Assembly (NCBI GenBank): GCA_963556195.1
Contig: OY744544.1
Location: 47,162,484 to 47,226,483 of the forward strand
Direction: 5' to 3'
DNA: 64,000 nucleotides
DNA from: Sepiola atlantica
Taxonomy: Eukaryota; Mollusca; Cephalopoda; Sepiida; Sepiolidae
Position 1 is the first letter of the stretch, and each line of letters begins with the position of its first letter. A program made the position numbers and the translations under genes. The notes under the pieces are model-generated. The model was not told where the DNA came from. It saw only the letters and a program-made list of their open reading frames with translations, and searched no databases. This document shows, piece after piece, positions 33,670 through 44,873 of the stretch.

Positions 33670-34080
33670 AGAGTAAGTGAAATGTTAATGCCTATATAAG
33701 TATTGTCAGCGTACTAGAGTGCTTCACTATTTTACGAATAGGTTTGCATTATCGCTAGTGACAGTCGACAATTTTCTTTATCGGAATTCTCAACCCCAGA
33801 ATGGTGTGGGCATATATTGCCATCGGCAGGCAGACTGTTTCGCGGTACCACAACTCTTCAGTATAGCTAGACTCGCAAGTGCTTTATACCGTGATATAAA
33901 CCTGACCGTTTTTTTTTTCAAATGTCGGACTTCTTACCTATTGCGTCATCAACACAAACTACGGAACACGTGAAAGTTTAATGCCTATATAGGTATTATC
34001 AGCCGCCGAGAGTACTCTATTCCGTTACGAACATGTCTTATACGTTTGCCTTTAAGATATCAGATGGTATCAGCGATTAA
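33670..34080. repeat. two further copies of the dispersed repeat seen at 20.1 kb
   Basis: GTTAATGCCTATATAAGTAT (33684) and TTTAATGCCTATATAGGTAT (33978) are followed by AGTACTCTATTC-like and TTTGCATTATC-like blocks. They flank a stretch with TAGACTCGCAAGTGCTTTA (33869) that also occurs just left of the U2 SINE (33280), as if the SINE inserted within this family. Confidence 0.5.
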
Positions 34081-34465
34081 AACAACGAATGGCTACTCCA
34101 GAGAAGTACCATCGCCATCCTTACTGCCAATTAGCTATCTTTATTTATAAGGGTGGAAAATAAATACGATTGAATTTGATAAAAATTAAAAGAGAAACAT
34201 TTCGAAATGTCTTCGATCAGAAAATATCATTTTACTAATTTAGAATCTAAATTCTGTCACCTCAGAAATCTTTGCAACTAAATAGATCGTCCTTCTTCGG
34301 GTTAAGCTTCACGTTAATAAAGAAAACATGGAAGATTGTCGAGCACAAAGTCAATTTACTTTCAAATCTATTTTCAAATCTATAATAGTTTAAGCTGAAA
34401 AAGAAACAGGGGTAAAAACGTTTTCATTTGGGATTTTTCAAGATTAGAAATCGATTATAACGGGT

Positions 34466-35875
34466 GATTTGAAAATATTTCTATTAAATATAAATCTATT
34501 AAAGATATTTCTATTAAATATAAATCCATTAAAGATATTTCTATTAAATATAAATCTATTAAAGATATTTCTATTAAATATAAATCCATTAAAGATATTT
34601 CTATTAAATATAAATCTATTAAAGATATTTCTATTAAATATAAATCTATTAAAGATATTTCTATTAAATATAAATCCATTAAAGATATTTCTATTAAATA
34701 TAAATCTATTAAAGATATTTCTATTAAATATATATCCATTAAAGATATTTCTATTAAATATATATCCATTAAAGATATTTCTATTAAATATAAATCTATT
34801 AAAGATATTTCTATTAAATATAAATCCATTAAAGATATTTCTATTAAATATAAATCTATTAAAGATATTTCTATTAAATATAAATCTATTAAAGATATTT
34901 CTATTAAATATAAATCCATTAAAGATATTTCTATTAAATATAAATCCATTAAAGATATTTCTATTAAATATAAATCCATTAAAGATATTTCTATTAAATA
35001 TAAATCCATTAAAGATATTTCTATTAAATATAAATCTATTAAAGATATTTCTATTAAATATAAATCTATTAAAGATATTTCTATTAAATATAAATCCATT
35101 AAAGATATTTCTATTAAATATAAATCTATTAAAGATATTTCTATTAAATATATATCCATTAAAGATATTTCTATTAAATATATATCCATTAAAGATATTT
35201 CTATTAAATATAAATCTATTAAAGATATTTCTATTAAATATATATCCATTAAAGATATTTCTATTAAATATAAATCTATTAAAGATATTTCTATTAAATA
35301 TAAATCTATTAAAGATATTTCTATTAAATATAAATCCATTAAAGATATTTCTATTAAATATATATCTATTAAATATATTTCTATTAAATATAAATCTATT
35401 AAAGATATTTCTATTAAATATAAATCCATTAAAGATATTTCTATTAAATATATATCCATTAAAGATATTTCTATTAAATATAAATCTATTAAAGATATTT
35501 CTATTAAATATATATCCATTAAAGATATTTCTATTAAATATATATCCATTAAAGATATTTCTATTAAATATAAATCTATTAAAGATATTTCTATTAAATA
35601 TATATCCATTAAAGATATTTCTATTAAATATAAATCTATTAAAGATATTTCTATTAAATATAAATCTATTAAAGATATTTCTATTAAATATAAATCCATT
35701 AAAGATATTTCTATTAAATATAAATCCATTAAAGATATTTCCATTAAATATAAATCTATTAAAGATATTTCTATTAAATATAAATCTATTAAAGATATTT
35801 CTATTAAATATAAATCTATTAAAGATATTTCTATTAAATATAAATCCATTAAAGATATTTCCATTAAATATACGC
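34466..35875. repeat. 30-bp minisatellite, 47 near-perfect units, open on both strands
   Basis: Unit AAAGATATTTCTATTAAATA followed by TAAATCTATT. Variation is confined to a few sites (CTATT/CCATT, TAAAT/TATAT, rare CCATTAAA). Because 30 is a multiple of three and the unit lacks stops in two frames, each strand has a continuous open frame of about 470 codons. No start context, splice sites or non-repeat coding sequence joins them, so I treat both as artefacts. Confidence 0.97.
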
Positions 35876-36569
35876 GTTTAGCGAAGATTTAATGTTCCTT
35901 TCAAATTTCGGCGGGACCAAACGCTATTCCAAATTACCGATATTTTCGATCACACTAAAACTCTTGTCAATCCAAACGAAATATTAGGCAATTTTCATAA
36001 ATCTTAACCGTGTAGCGTCTTTTGTTTTTGTTTTAGTATCAAGATGTATTGCAAAGGCCATCAGCGTGATTACCGCTCGACACAAACAAAGATTCGCATG
36101 TAAAACGAAGCGATTTTCCGCCGTTCTACTTTAAAATGTCAGAAATTCACAAACGCCGAAAGTGAACGAAATTACTATCAATCTTATATATAAAGTTATC
36201 TCATCAGATTCTCGGAGTTTGTCATCGATGGCAATTAATCTGATAAATCAGTGTTTGATTCTGACTAGCCCATTTTCCCGTTTATTAGAAAACAAGTTGG
36301 CTTAATTACATCCTGAAATTCTACTTTTTCTGGCTTTACATTATTTTGCTATTCTTCATCTATTATGCAACTCCCAGGCAACGCCGGTAAGGGACAGCTA
36401 TTGTTTAATAAATTGATTGAATTAAATAAAATGTTTGTTTAAATTTTTTTTAAAGATGATTCATGAAGAATAAAATTAAATGATATTTTCGTTTTTATCT
36501 AAAATGAAAATATCTTCGCTGTGCTAACGATTAAGCACCAAATTTTCAGACGATTTTTTTTAATGTGTG

Positions 36570-36611
36570 TAGTAGTAGTAGTAGTAGTAGTAGTTGTTGT
36601 TGTTGTTGTAG
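36570..36611. repeat. (TAG)n-(TTG)n microsatellite
   Basis: Trinucleotide run. Confidence 0.97.
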
Positions 36612-36959
36612 ATAAATACTTAAATAAATGTTCTCGTAGATTATTTAATATATTGTTTACCTATTATGCACTTTTCATAACTTATGCCATCTTTAACTAA
36701 CAGGATCCTTTTTATATTGGTCTGATTCCGTTAATAAGCATATGGAATACTTGCGTCTAAAAATGAGTTTCAAAAGTTTTAATATACTTAGTTGAATGCA
36801 AGACAATTGAAAACTTTTTTCCGGAGAAAGGTCTGATTGGCGTCACCGTTTCCCTCATTCTGAACTGCTCCATAAAGAAACAACAAAATGATTTCTATTA
36901 AACGTCAAATAAAACACGAAATGAAAGATAGATAAAATATTATTCATGCAATTACAACA

Positions 36960-37262
36960 AAAAAATGACAATTGAAAGTTTGGTTTGTAAAATGGGGGCC
37001 AATGAATCGCGATTTACGATTGTGTGTAGACCATTCACGAGGCACACATTTTCTAAGCTTAGTAACCTTTCCAATTTGTTGTATGGTTTTTTAAAAAGGT
37101 TCATTGCCAATTCTGCATACTGCAGCGAGTTCTTTAAGTGAAGCCATAATGGGATCTTCTTCATCAACTTCTCAACTATTCGTCCTGATTCGTCTTTTAT
37201 CTTCAAAGGCTAAATTTTCGTTTCTGAATTTACTAAACCATTTTCTACACTTTTTTTAAACG
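36960..37262 (-). pseudogene. mariner-type transposase N-terminal remnant
   Basis: Minus strand, across frames: RKWFSKFRNENLAFEDKRR, EVDEEDP, ELAAVCRIGN, KTIQQIGKVTKLRKCVPREW. This follows the order of the mariner helix-turn-helix region (WF.KFR.G, D..R.GRP, ELA..., L..IGKV.KL.KWVPHEL). Several frameshifts and stops; the catalytic domain is absent and no terminal repeats were seen. Confidence 0.68.
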
Positions 37263-37436
37263 TTCTTCTCTATAAGTAGAGTGAATATCTCGAGACGTTT
37301 TAGCTGCAGCATTTTTACCACTTTTCAACTCCCTCAAACGCTCCTTGGATATTATCATATTTTACAGGTTTTCCACAATGAAATTTTAATCTATCTTTCT
37401 TGTAAAATACCTTATTTCAAAGTTAATTTTGTAAGA

Positions 37437-37469
<33 letters not shown>

Positions 37470-37547
37470 CATATAAACTAATAATAATAAATATATATAT
37501 TATTATCATTATTAGTTGATATTATAGTAATTAGTCGTAATACGGAT

Positions 37548-37690
37548 AGAACAGTCAATATTGAAAATTTGGAAAAAGTTTTTTTTTTAAATTCGTTTTA
37601 AAAAGTTTTTAAAAGTTTGAACTTTTAAAAACTTTTTAAAAATAACTTTTTTTTTTAAACTTTTTCCAAATTTTGAATATTGACTGTTCT
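37548..37690. repeat. 143-bp AT-rich palindrome
   Basis: AGAACAGTCAATATT and AATATTGACTGTTCT bound arms of about 65-70 bp that pair almost throughout, including GGAAAAAGTTT/AAACTTTTTCC, around AAAGTTTGAACTTT at the centre. The outer flanks GATAG and CTTATC also nearly pair. Confidence 0.9.
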
Positions 37691-37874
37691 TATCTGTCAA
37701 CTTATCAATCACTACTTCCTCTGATGATAAGATTTTGATCTTTGAAAAGCCGTGCTTAAGGAATGCAATTGAAAGAGAAGAAGAATAAATATTTTTATTT
37801 ACTAAATGCTCCTTGTTCTGAACAACTGAAGATATTGATCTGTTTCCATTTACAGGTCTATTTTTCATTGACTC

Positions 37875-37878
<4 letters not shown>

Positions 37879-37960
<82 letters not shown>
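37879..37960. repeat. (TA)n microsatellite, left of the MITE
   Basis: Pure TA run abutting the MITE. Confidence 0.97.
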
Positions 37961-37966
<6 letters not shown>

Positions 37967-38342
37967 GGGCCAAAATAAGGGTCCTATCTTTAAATTTGAA
38001 TAACTTGAATTTGAATAACTTCCACAAAATAAAAGTTAAACTCACCAAACTTTATGTGTGTGTAGACTGACCCTTCCGAGATTTTTTGAAATAAACAAAA
38101 CAAATTTTAGCCGAAAAACACTTCTTAAAACTTACAAAAACTAAAGTATTGTTTTTTTACACTGTTTTGAGTTTTTTAAGCAAAAATAATGTTTTCTAAA
38201 TGAGGGTACGTTCCTTAGGGCTAATACGGCTCATGCTTGCTTCGGAAGGGGTCCTTTACTTATTCTAAAAAAAAATTTTTTTTAAATCAATAAATAAAAA
38301 AGTTATGAATTTTTTAAAATAAAACCCTTATTTTTGCCCACC

Positions 38343-38345
<3 letters not shown>
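37961..38345. mobile_element. 385-bp MITE with mariner/Tc1-like ends inside a TA array
   Basis: The left end reads AGGGTGGGCCAAAATAAGGG and the right end is the complement of CAGGGTGGGCAAAAATAAGG. Both outer sides are (TA)n, consistent with the TA target of the mariner/Tc1 superfamily. The interior is AT-rich, with no transposase. Confidence 0.8.

Positions 38346-38438
<93 letters not shown>
38346..38438. repeat. (TA)n microsatellite, right of the MITE
   Basis: Pure TA run continuing the array split by the MITE. Confidence 0.97.
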
Positions 38439-38440
<2 letters not shown>

Positions 38441-38879
38441 GCGTGTCTGCGTGTGCTATGATGTCATAAAACATGAATTATGTTCCAGTATGTTAAAATA
38501 CTTAGAAATCTAGAGGCAAGTTGGTAGCAGAGGTGACGGAGGATAGTTTCAGTAACGCTCTGGAAGCCTAATTAGTTTTATATTGTGTTCTCTTAGCTAA
38601 AATATTGTCGGTAAAAAAAGTATAGATTCATTTTTAACAGTAACTATATGTTAAGAAACGTTTGAAAATCACAAGATGTTAAATTTGAAAACTTCGTCAT
38701 AAACTATATAATTCCTTCATTTTTGATGATTAAATAAAATTAACCCATTGGTTGGTTTACATAGTAGGAGTGGAAAATGGCTGGTGGGACTATTATTCTT
38801 TTAATAAATCTTATAGTGTTATTCCTTTCTTTACTAACGAATTTATTTGTTCATTTCGCCATCCTTTTTTATTTTTCAG

Positions 38880-39040
38880 ATGAGAAACTCGACGGATTTC
38901 GCGAATTTTTATCGAAAAGGATGGAAGAACTGAATGATCGGGACGTTGCACGCAAAGATAACTTGGGCCCCCTTTTCCGTATGATTGCAGAATGGATGGC
39001 CCAACATGGAAAACTCAGTGCTTACCAAAAGGCAGCTTAG
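38880..39040 (+). CDS. neuropeptide precursor, coding exon 2 (C-terminal peptide)
   Basis: The acceptor ATTTTTCAG ends at 38879. With the single base from exon 1 the frame opens as Asp and runs 53 codons to TAG (39038-39040): DEKLDGFREFLSKRMEELN, then DRDVARKDNLGPLFRMIAEW and MAQHGKLSAYQKAA. The peptide is charged, Cys-free and largely helical in character. Its Lys-Arg after FLS (third and second residues before EEL) could allow further processing, giving DEKLDGFREFLS. The stop is followed at once by GTTAGT, a plausible donor, so a 3' UTR exon may follow at 40433. The phase match with exon 1, the consensus splice signals and the sensible protein make the join convincing. I do not recognise the C-terminal peptide. 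Confidence 0.75.
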
Positions 39041-39526
39041 GTTAGTATGTATTTCACTTGCTTACACAGATATTTTCTGAAAATACCGCCAATATTATTT
39101 AATTTAAATAGACACAAGACGTATGTCACGTGATAAAAACAATCGCTTCTATTTTCCTAATTAGCGTACTCTTTTATTTTTTTACTATTATCGTATCATG
39201 TTTTTAAATGCCTATTCGATATCTATGTGAAGTTTTTTGTCTTTTTATTCAATGAAAAGTCAAAAATATGAGTGCTATTTTTCCGAAACTGAACGGAATA
39301 GTAATCGTTCTGAACAATAAAAAGTCTATTACCGCAAAGTTTACGAAAATGAAACAGGAAAAAATTTAAAAAAGATCCCATACAGAGAATTAAAGAGGGG
39401 AATAAGCATTTATATTCTTCATAAATGGCAAAAGCGCTGGGACGCAATTAATAAACTATACACAATGGAATTGATCCTGGGGAAATGAAAAAAAGTTCAG
39501 GTCATCTACTAGACACGTACACATGC

Positions 39527-39532
<6 letters not shown>
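39041..39532. other. unassigned sequence 3' of exon 2
   Basis: Either 3' UTR or a short intron; AATAAA occurs near 39315. Confidence 0.4.

Positions 39533-39572
<40 letters not shown>
39533..39572. repeat. (TA)n microsatellite
   Basis: Pure TA run. Confidence 0.97.
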
Positions 39573-39575
<3 letters not shown>

Positions 39576-39685
39576 TTTTCCAACGAATGTTAAGTCTGCA
39601 CTATTTTGGATTTAGTTAGTTTCTCTGGGAATTTAAACTGCATTTTCCTTTTATCTTTTTGTTTAAAATAACTCAAAGCTTCTTT

Positions 39686-39689
<4 letters not shown>

Positions 39690-39758
<69 letters not shown>
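39690..39758. repeat. (TA)n microsatellite
   Basis: Pure TA run. Confidence 0.97.
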
Positions 39759-39760
<2 letters not shown>

Positions 39761-39801
39761 TTTGTTTTTTTACGGGGGAACTCATGGTGGAGGTTCCATA
39801 C

Positions 39802-39807
39802 TGTTTC

Positions 39808-39875
<68 letters not shown>

Positions 39876-39882
39876 GAAACAG
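39802..39882. repeat. (TA)n array capped by inverted repeats
   Basis: CTGTTTCATATT and AATATGAAACAG bracket the TA run (39814-39871), so the whole block is a self-complementary hairpin. 39883-40432 beyond it has nothing recognised. Confidence 0.9.
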
Positions 39883-40432
39883 AAATACGTATATGTTAAT
39901 AAGGTATTTAATATTTCGTTTCATAACAAAGGCTGCCGACGGGGATGGTAAATTTGTCCGAAAACATTCAAACGAAAACGTGATTGATCAAAACTGAAGC
40001 TTTCGAAAGACTCATTCGTGTAGAGATATAAGATTATCGAGTAGATGTTGATCTACTTTTCAATCTGAACTTTTCTGTTGAGCATTAAAATGATAGCGCT
40101 TGGATGAAGCTGCCGCTGGATTCACCTAATCATTCGTTTAGATGTGCAACCAATATAGTCAGATTCACACTTAAACATCAAACAATACATCAATGATGTT
40201 TTAAAGAACAGGAACGATATCTTTCTACAAAGATTGTAGAGCCTTTTTAGTACTAAAATTGAAACATAAATTCACCACAAGAAAACATGTTTTGACACTT
40301 GTATTCTTTGGGGGTTCCGTGTTCAGAATGATTAGTTTAGTTTGTAATGTTCAAACTTAAAAACAAACAACTCTTTTATATTCACGTAAACTTTAATTGT
40401 TTTTGTTATTATGAAGTTTTCTTCTTTTACAG

Positions 40433-40532
40433 ACACAATTCCGGACTATAAGTACACTGTAATTAACTTCGCCCCGAACAAACGAAGACAAATCTACTTT
40501 TCCTACGATTCACCGTCGGACTTCTGATCTTG

Positions 40533-40604
<72 letters not shown>

Positions 40605-40875
40605 AGAAAAATCAAGAAAAATTAACACAAAGGTCATAAAAACAAACAAAAACATGAAAGAACAAACAAGAACAAGAACAAAAAACAGACGCGTGCAAGA
40701 AAAGATGTTTGTTTTTCAAATAACAAGGTGCCGAGTCTTTTTTATGTGAATATGAAATATTTACACAGACATTGGCGGGTCCCTCACTTGGCGGCAATTG
40801 CAACCTGTCAAACTCGAGGGAAAATGACTCAGAAATTGAACATGTAAATGTCTATCGTGCATTTTCGAAATAAAT
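40433..40875 (+). other. candidate exon 3 of the neuropeptide gene (3' UTR or alternative coding exon)
   Basis: A strong acceptor (TTTTCTTCTTTTACAG) ends at 40432. After exon 2, which already carries the stop, this would be 3' UTR. Joined directly to exon 1 it is in phase and codes for 32 more residues, DTIPDYKYTVINFAPN, KRRQIYFSYDSPSDF, then TGA at 40526-40528. AATAAA is at 40869-40874, giving a possible end. A (TA)n run at 40535-40600 lies within. This is inference from splice signals and phase only. Confidence 0.4.
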
Positions 40876-40929
40876 TCGCTGATGTGTATTTAAAAACTGT
40901 TGTGTGTTTTTTTTTCTTTTGCTATTCAC

Positions 40930-40963
40930 TCTTTCTCTCTTTCTCTCTCTCTCCTCTCTCCCC

Positions 40964-41010
<47 letters not shown>

Positions 41011-41025
41011 TCTCTCTCTCTCTTT
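40930..41025. repeat. CT-rich microsatellite
   Basis: Interrupted CT run. 41026-42288 beyond it is unassigned; a 96-codon frame at 41232-41522 has no support. Confidence 0.96.
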
Positions 41026-42288
41026 TCTTTGTATCTAACTTTTGATCCCATCCACGCAGGGCGAGGGGTTATTATAATATTTACAGTACTTCCATTTCTT
41101 TTTATAACTACAATCAGCCGAATATTAATCACATTTTTAATATCTCATACTTTCTCACGCTCACCTCACCCGAATACAACCATGAAATAATTAGAAAAAC
41201 AGCTATTTTTACGCGGCTCTTCTAGAAATGCGTGGGCATATCTAAATTAAGATTTAGCTATTTCATCTACGCAATGAAAAGACGATTTCAAACTGAAACG
41301 TCACAACGGACGGACAGAGCGTCTCATAATATGAAATGGTTTCTTTTCATTATTTACATTATTTTTCTTCGCACTGTTACCTTCGCATCAACGTTAATAT
41401 TTCTATTTCAATCAATCGACTACTTACTCCTAAGATGGAGCATCAGCTCGCCCCAATGTATACTTAAATTGTATAAATTAAAGAAAGCTCTCTACACATT
41501 TCGAACCATATGTCAATACTGACACTCCATTTTCTTGACAAGAACAGTGTTAGTATGACACACGATATGACGTCACTCAAACGTTTCACGCATTTTCAAA
41601 CGTGAAGAAAACAGTAAACACGTATTGATTTTTCCAAAATAATTTTCAATTAAATAAATAAATGCTTAAATAAATAAATGCTTAAATAAATAAATGTTTG
41701 TAACTTCTGATTTGAAAAATTAAAAACACAAAAATTGTTCCTTTTTATTCCGTGGCAATATGCAAATTAATGCAAATTAATTCATCAAAAATGTTGCTCA
41801 TTTGGAGATTAAATACGAACACAATTTCTAAAAGAAATTATTAACGGTTGGAATATAAGAAAAAATAAAGAAAAAACAATAAAATTCTTAAAATAAATTT
41901 TTTCTGATATTCTGGTAATAATATTTTTTCATCATTTAGAAAAATGCGAAAAGAGGTTCTATTAGATTTTTGAATTAACTAAAACCTTTTTTTCTTAACG
42001 TAAAGTTTGTTATCTGAAGACATTTTTCTGCATTTCTTTTTAATAATTCTTGGTCAAAAAAGTTCTTGTTTTGATAAAAGTGAAACTGATATTTATTTAT
42101 GAAAATAAAATATATATAGTGTTTTTGATATTTTAATGAAAAGGTTTATGTTCAGACCAAAGTCAATTACACCTGTTTATGTTTGGGAAGACGTTACACG
42201 TTTGAATATCGTAAGATTCGGTGCCATGTTTAACCCATTTTTTCACTCGCCATGATTTTGCCGAATTAGTACATGGTGACACATTTTT

Positions 42289-42645
42289 GTGTAGTATCTG
42301 TTCCGATGGATACTGCACCCCATAGACTGGTATTGTCTTGGCCTTCGGGGCTTGATTTACGGCGGTCAATGGGTCTGTCCTGTGCAGTTCTAGGAGGTCC
42401 ACCCTCCCAGGCTTCGCCTTCCCTCTTTGGGGAGGAGTAAGTTTATTGCTTACTGCCTGAGGCGTCCCTACCGGGGAATGCCGATGGGGCTGCCCAGGCA
42501 ATTTTTTATGGCCAGAGTGCTCACCTCTCAGGCGCTGGCTTTTCAAACCCCACTTTCCCGACCCGATCTTGGGTCACATCTTACTTGTGGGAGTAAGATA
42601 AAAACTGGCCTTGTGCCTAACTCCTGGAGAGGAGTAAATCAATAC
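42289..42645 (+). mobile_element. U2 snRNA-headed SINE, copy 2 (5'-truncated head)
   Basis: Begins inside the U2 head at GTGTAGTATCTGTTCC and then follows copy 1 closely to the shared tail (CTTGTGCCTAACTCCTGG, AGTAAATCAATAC). It contains two blocks missing from copy 1: TGTGCAGTTCTAGGAGGTCC after GGGTCTGTCC, and TTGTGGGAGTAAGATAAAA before CTGGCC. It may therefore be nearer the source sequence, with copy 1 deleted at short direct repeats. Confidence 0.8.
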
Positions 42646-43050
42646 TCTCTTTCCTATTACTGTTCTTTCCTCCTGACAATACTAAGATGAAGTGTGAAAA
42701 CACTATAAAAAATTACCTATTTTCATTGTCGACAGATAAAAACATATAAACGAACATACGAGCAATACCCACGCTCTTCCTTTTATATAAGAGATCTATA
42801 TCAATTGTACGTTTTTGCCCATTATTGATCTATCACGTGAAATCCCACTCAAAATTAGGAGAAGTTGAGAGACGTAACTTGTATGCAATAAATATATCGA
42901 ACAAATACAAAGACCATGGTATTGGAGAAAACATTTCTTTGTTTATACATGGTTTATATTATATTTAGATTACCAGAATTTCTTCTCACAATTAATCGGA
43001 TTTCATGTTTTGTCTTTGTTCAGCAGACGATGGTCACAGAAAAGAGGGCC

Positions 43051-43130
43051 CTTTCTTCCCTAATATTATCCTTTCTTCGCTAATATTATCCTTTCTTCGC
43101 TAATATTATCCTTTCTTCGCTAATATTATC
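43051..43130. repeat. 20-bp tandem repeat, 4 units
   Basis: CTTTCTTCGCTAATATTATC four times; the first unit has one difference. Confidence 0.97.
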
Positions 43131-43549
43131 CTTCAAATCAAAGTAGAGTCTGTAGCAATGTGGTGCCTGCACATTTACGTTAGACAACGCCTGGTGAGAG
43201 AGAATGAGAGGGTTGGTCTTTGCTATTTCTGTGTTGTTATTGTGGCAACCTTTATCTCCTAGGGTAGCTAGTACCTACGGTTGTGAGTTGACCAAAAAGC
43301 ATCATTTAAAGTGAGACCAAAAATCAGTTTATAGACAGATTTTCTCTGAAGACAAGTTCTTAAGTGATTTGAGTTGGTTTAAATTTGAGTTGGTTTGAAA
43401 GTAATCCTATTTGTATTCAGAGAAGTTTTAAAATTAACTTCAATTCTAAAATGGTCGATCACTAATTTTAAATGTAAATAACAAATCGTATAAAAGTCAG
43501 TCATTAATATCTTGAATACCTTAACTTGTGTTTTTAGCTTTTACGTTCA

Positions 43550-43630
43550 ACATTTTTAATGCAACATTTTTAATGCAACATTTTTAATGCAACATTTTTA
43601 CGTTCAACATTTTTAATGCAACATTTTTTG
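43550..43630. repeat. short tandem repeat, about 6 units of 14-16 bp
   Basis: Units of AACATTTTTAATGC with two ACGTTC variants. Confidence 0.93.
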
Positions 43631-43927
43631 CGGTGATTAATTGTTTAATAATATTTGACTACGTTTCTTTTAGAACAATAATTTAATATCAATTATTATA
43701 CCGAAACTGAGTTCATCAACCCTTTTTCCTATATATTTTAATGTCACAAAATACATGCTAATATATTCCATGGTTTGGGTATTGAATTATTTTTGAAAAA
43801 AACATTAATTGCCTTAATTTGCAATTTACTCAATTGACACATCTCTTACTAAATTTCTGTCTATCACCCTCTTCCTCTCTCAGTGTGTATTGTGTGATCC
43901 CGACTTTTACTTTATACCGTTTCTATT

Positions 43928-43935
43928 ACTCTCTC

Positions 43936-43988
<53 letters not shown>

Positions 43989-44012
43989 ATATATATATAT
44001 ATATATATATAT
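43928..44012. repeat. (CT)n-(TA)n compound microsatellite
   Basis: CT run to about 43986, then TA run. Confidence 0.97.
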
Positions 44013-44021
44013 GTTATGCAT

Positions 44022-44550
44022 GTTTGATTAAACAACAGTGACAATTCCTGTTTGATTCTTTTTTATCCATATTTTCAAGTCGGTAGACCAACGATCCAAT
44101 GTTCTGTTCAAGTGTAAACAGGAACTCGCCAAAACTGCAAACGTTTTCGAGTCTTCATCAAGCACACGAGGAGTTACACAAATTAAAATTGGTGATTTTT
44201 ATTAAGAAAGTCGATTAAAACATTTTTTTAAACTTTTTATTTTTTTATTAAAAGTATTTTAATGTACATTGATGGTAGGTTTGTTTGCTCGAATAAGTAA
44301 GGCTACTATTATGGGGAGACGCCGGTTGTAATTTAAGACCGCAAAGATGGCGGTATTTTTTACTGATATGTTTCTGAAATCTTCTTTGGGGTGTCATGTT
44401 CGACCAGATGTTTGTAAATGGAGCTATGGGGGTGAGTAGGTGACATGTAAGGCGGCGAGAGATACTAGTTCTAGTCATACTAATATATGTATTGTTTTTG
44501 AAGACACATTCTCCCATTGGGCATTTGAATACATATACAGCATTACTAGT
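44022..44550 (-). pseudogene. Penelope-like GIY-YIG endonuclease end and 3' UTR, left (minus) arm of pair C
   Basis: Minus strand: CPMGECVFKNNTYISMTRTS with ISRRLTCHL fits the second GIY-YIG motif region (Y-I-G-M-T with Gly changed to Ser). After a frameshift, AVLNYNRRLPIIVALLIRAN then KPTINVH and a stop fit the end of the domain. The 3' UTR (44224-44022) is an inverted copy of 44655-44872. This endonuclease is a different lineage from pairs A and B. Confidence 0.65.
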
Positions 44551-44654
44551 AAACTGTTATCTAACGTCTGGTTATTTCTTATTAATAAATTAGTTTTTTT
44601 TAGATTTAAAGCTCGATATGAGAGGGGAGAAAGTATACTAAAATGCTTCTAGTA

Positions 44655-44873
44655 AAAAATTGTTAATCGACTTTCTTAATACATTCACCAATGTTAATTT
44701 GTGTAACTCCTCACATGTGTTATGAAGACTCATGGGAGTCGAAAACGTTTGTAGTTTTGGCGAGTTCCTGTTCACACTCGAACAGAACATTAGATTGTTG
44801 GTTTGCTAACTTGAAAATATGGATAAAAAAGAAACGAACAGGAATTATCACTGTTGTTTGATCAAACATGCAT
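44655..44873 (+). mobile_element. PLE 3' UTR, right (plus) arm of pair C
   Basis: Inverted repeat of 44022-44224. It holds GAAGACTC-ATGG-GAGTCG followed by AAAACGTTTG (44722-44746). This looks like stem II and GAAA of a hammerhead, but the CUGANGA core is changed (UUAUGA; UUGAUGA in the left arm), so the ribozyme reading is weak. No coding sequence remains in this arm. Confidence 0.55.

Larger units (their letters stand above)
25872..38879 (+). other. 13 kb phase-1 intron of the neuropeptide gene
   Basis: It starts GTAAGT and ends with a pyrimidine-rich ATTTTTCAG. It carries the 45-bp minisatellite, a solo PLE end, a SINE with a hammerhead motif, a LINE tail, a U2-headed SINE, the 30-bp minisatellite, a mariner remnant, a MITE and several foldbacks, all listed separately. 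Unassigned gaps longer than 300 bp are 26766-27769, 28541-29324, 30896-31429, 34081-34465, 35876-36569 and 38439-38879. Confidence 0.65.

Noticed and set aside
34455..35881. 469- and 470-codon repetitive proteins on both strands
   Set aside because: Both are translations of the same 30-bp minisatellite with no start context, splice sites or flanking coding sequence.
41232..41522. 96-codon frame with hydrophobic stretch
   Set aside because: No homology recognised and no splice or promoter support; composition fits random AT-rich DNA.
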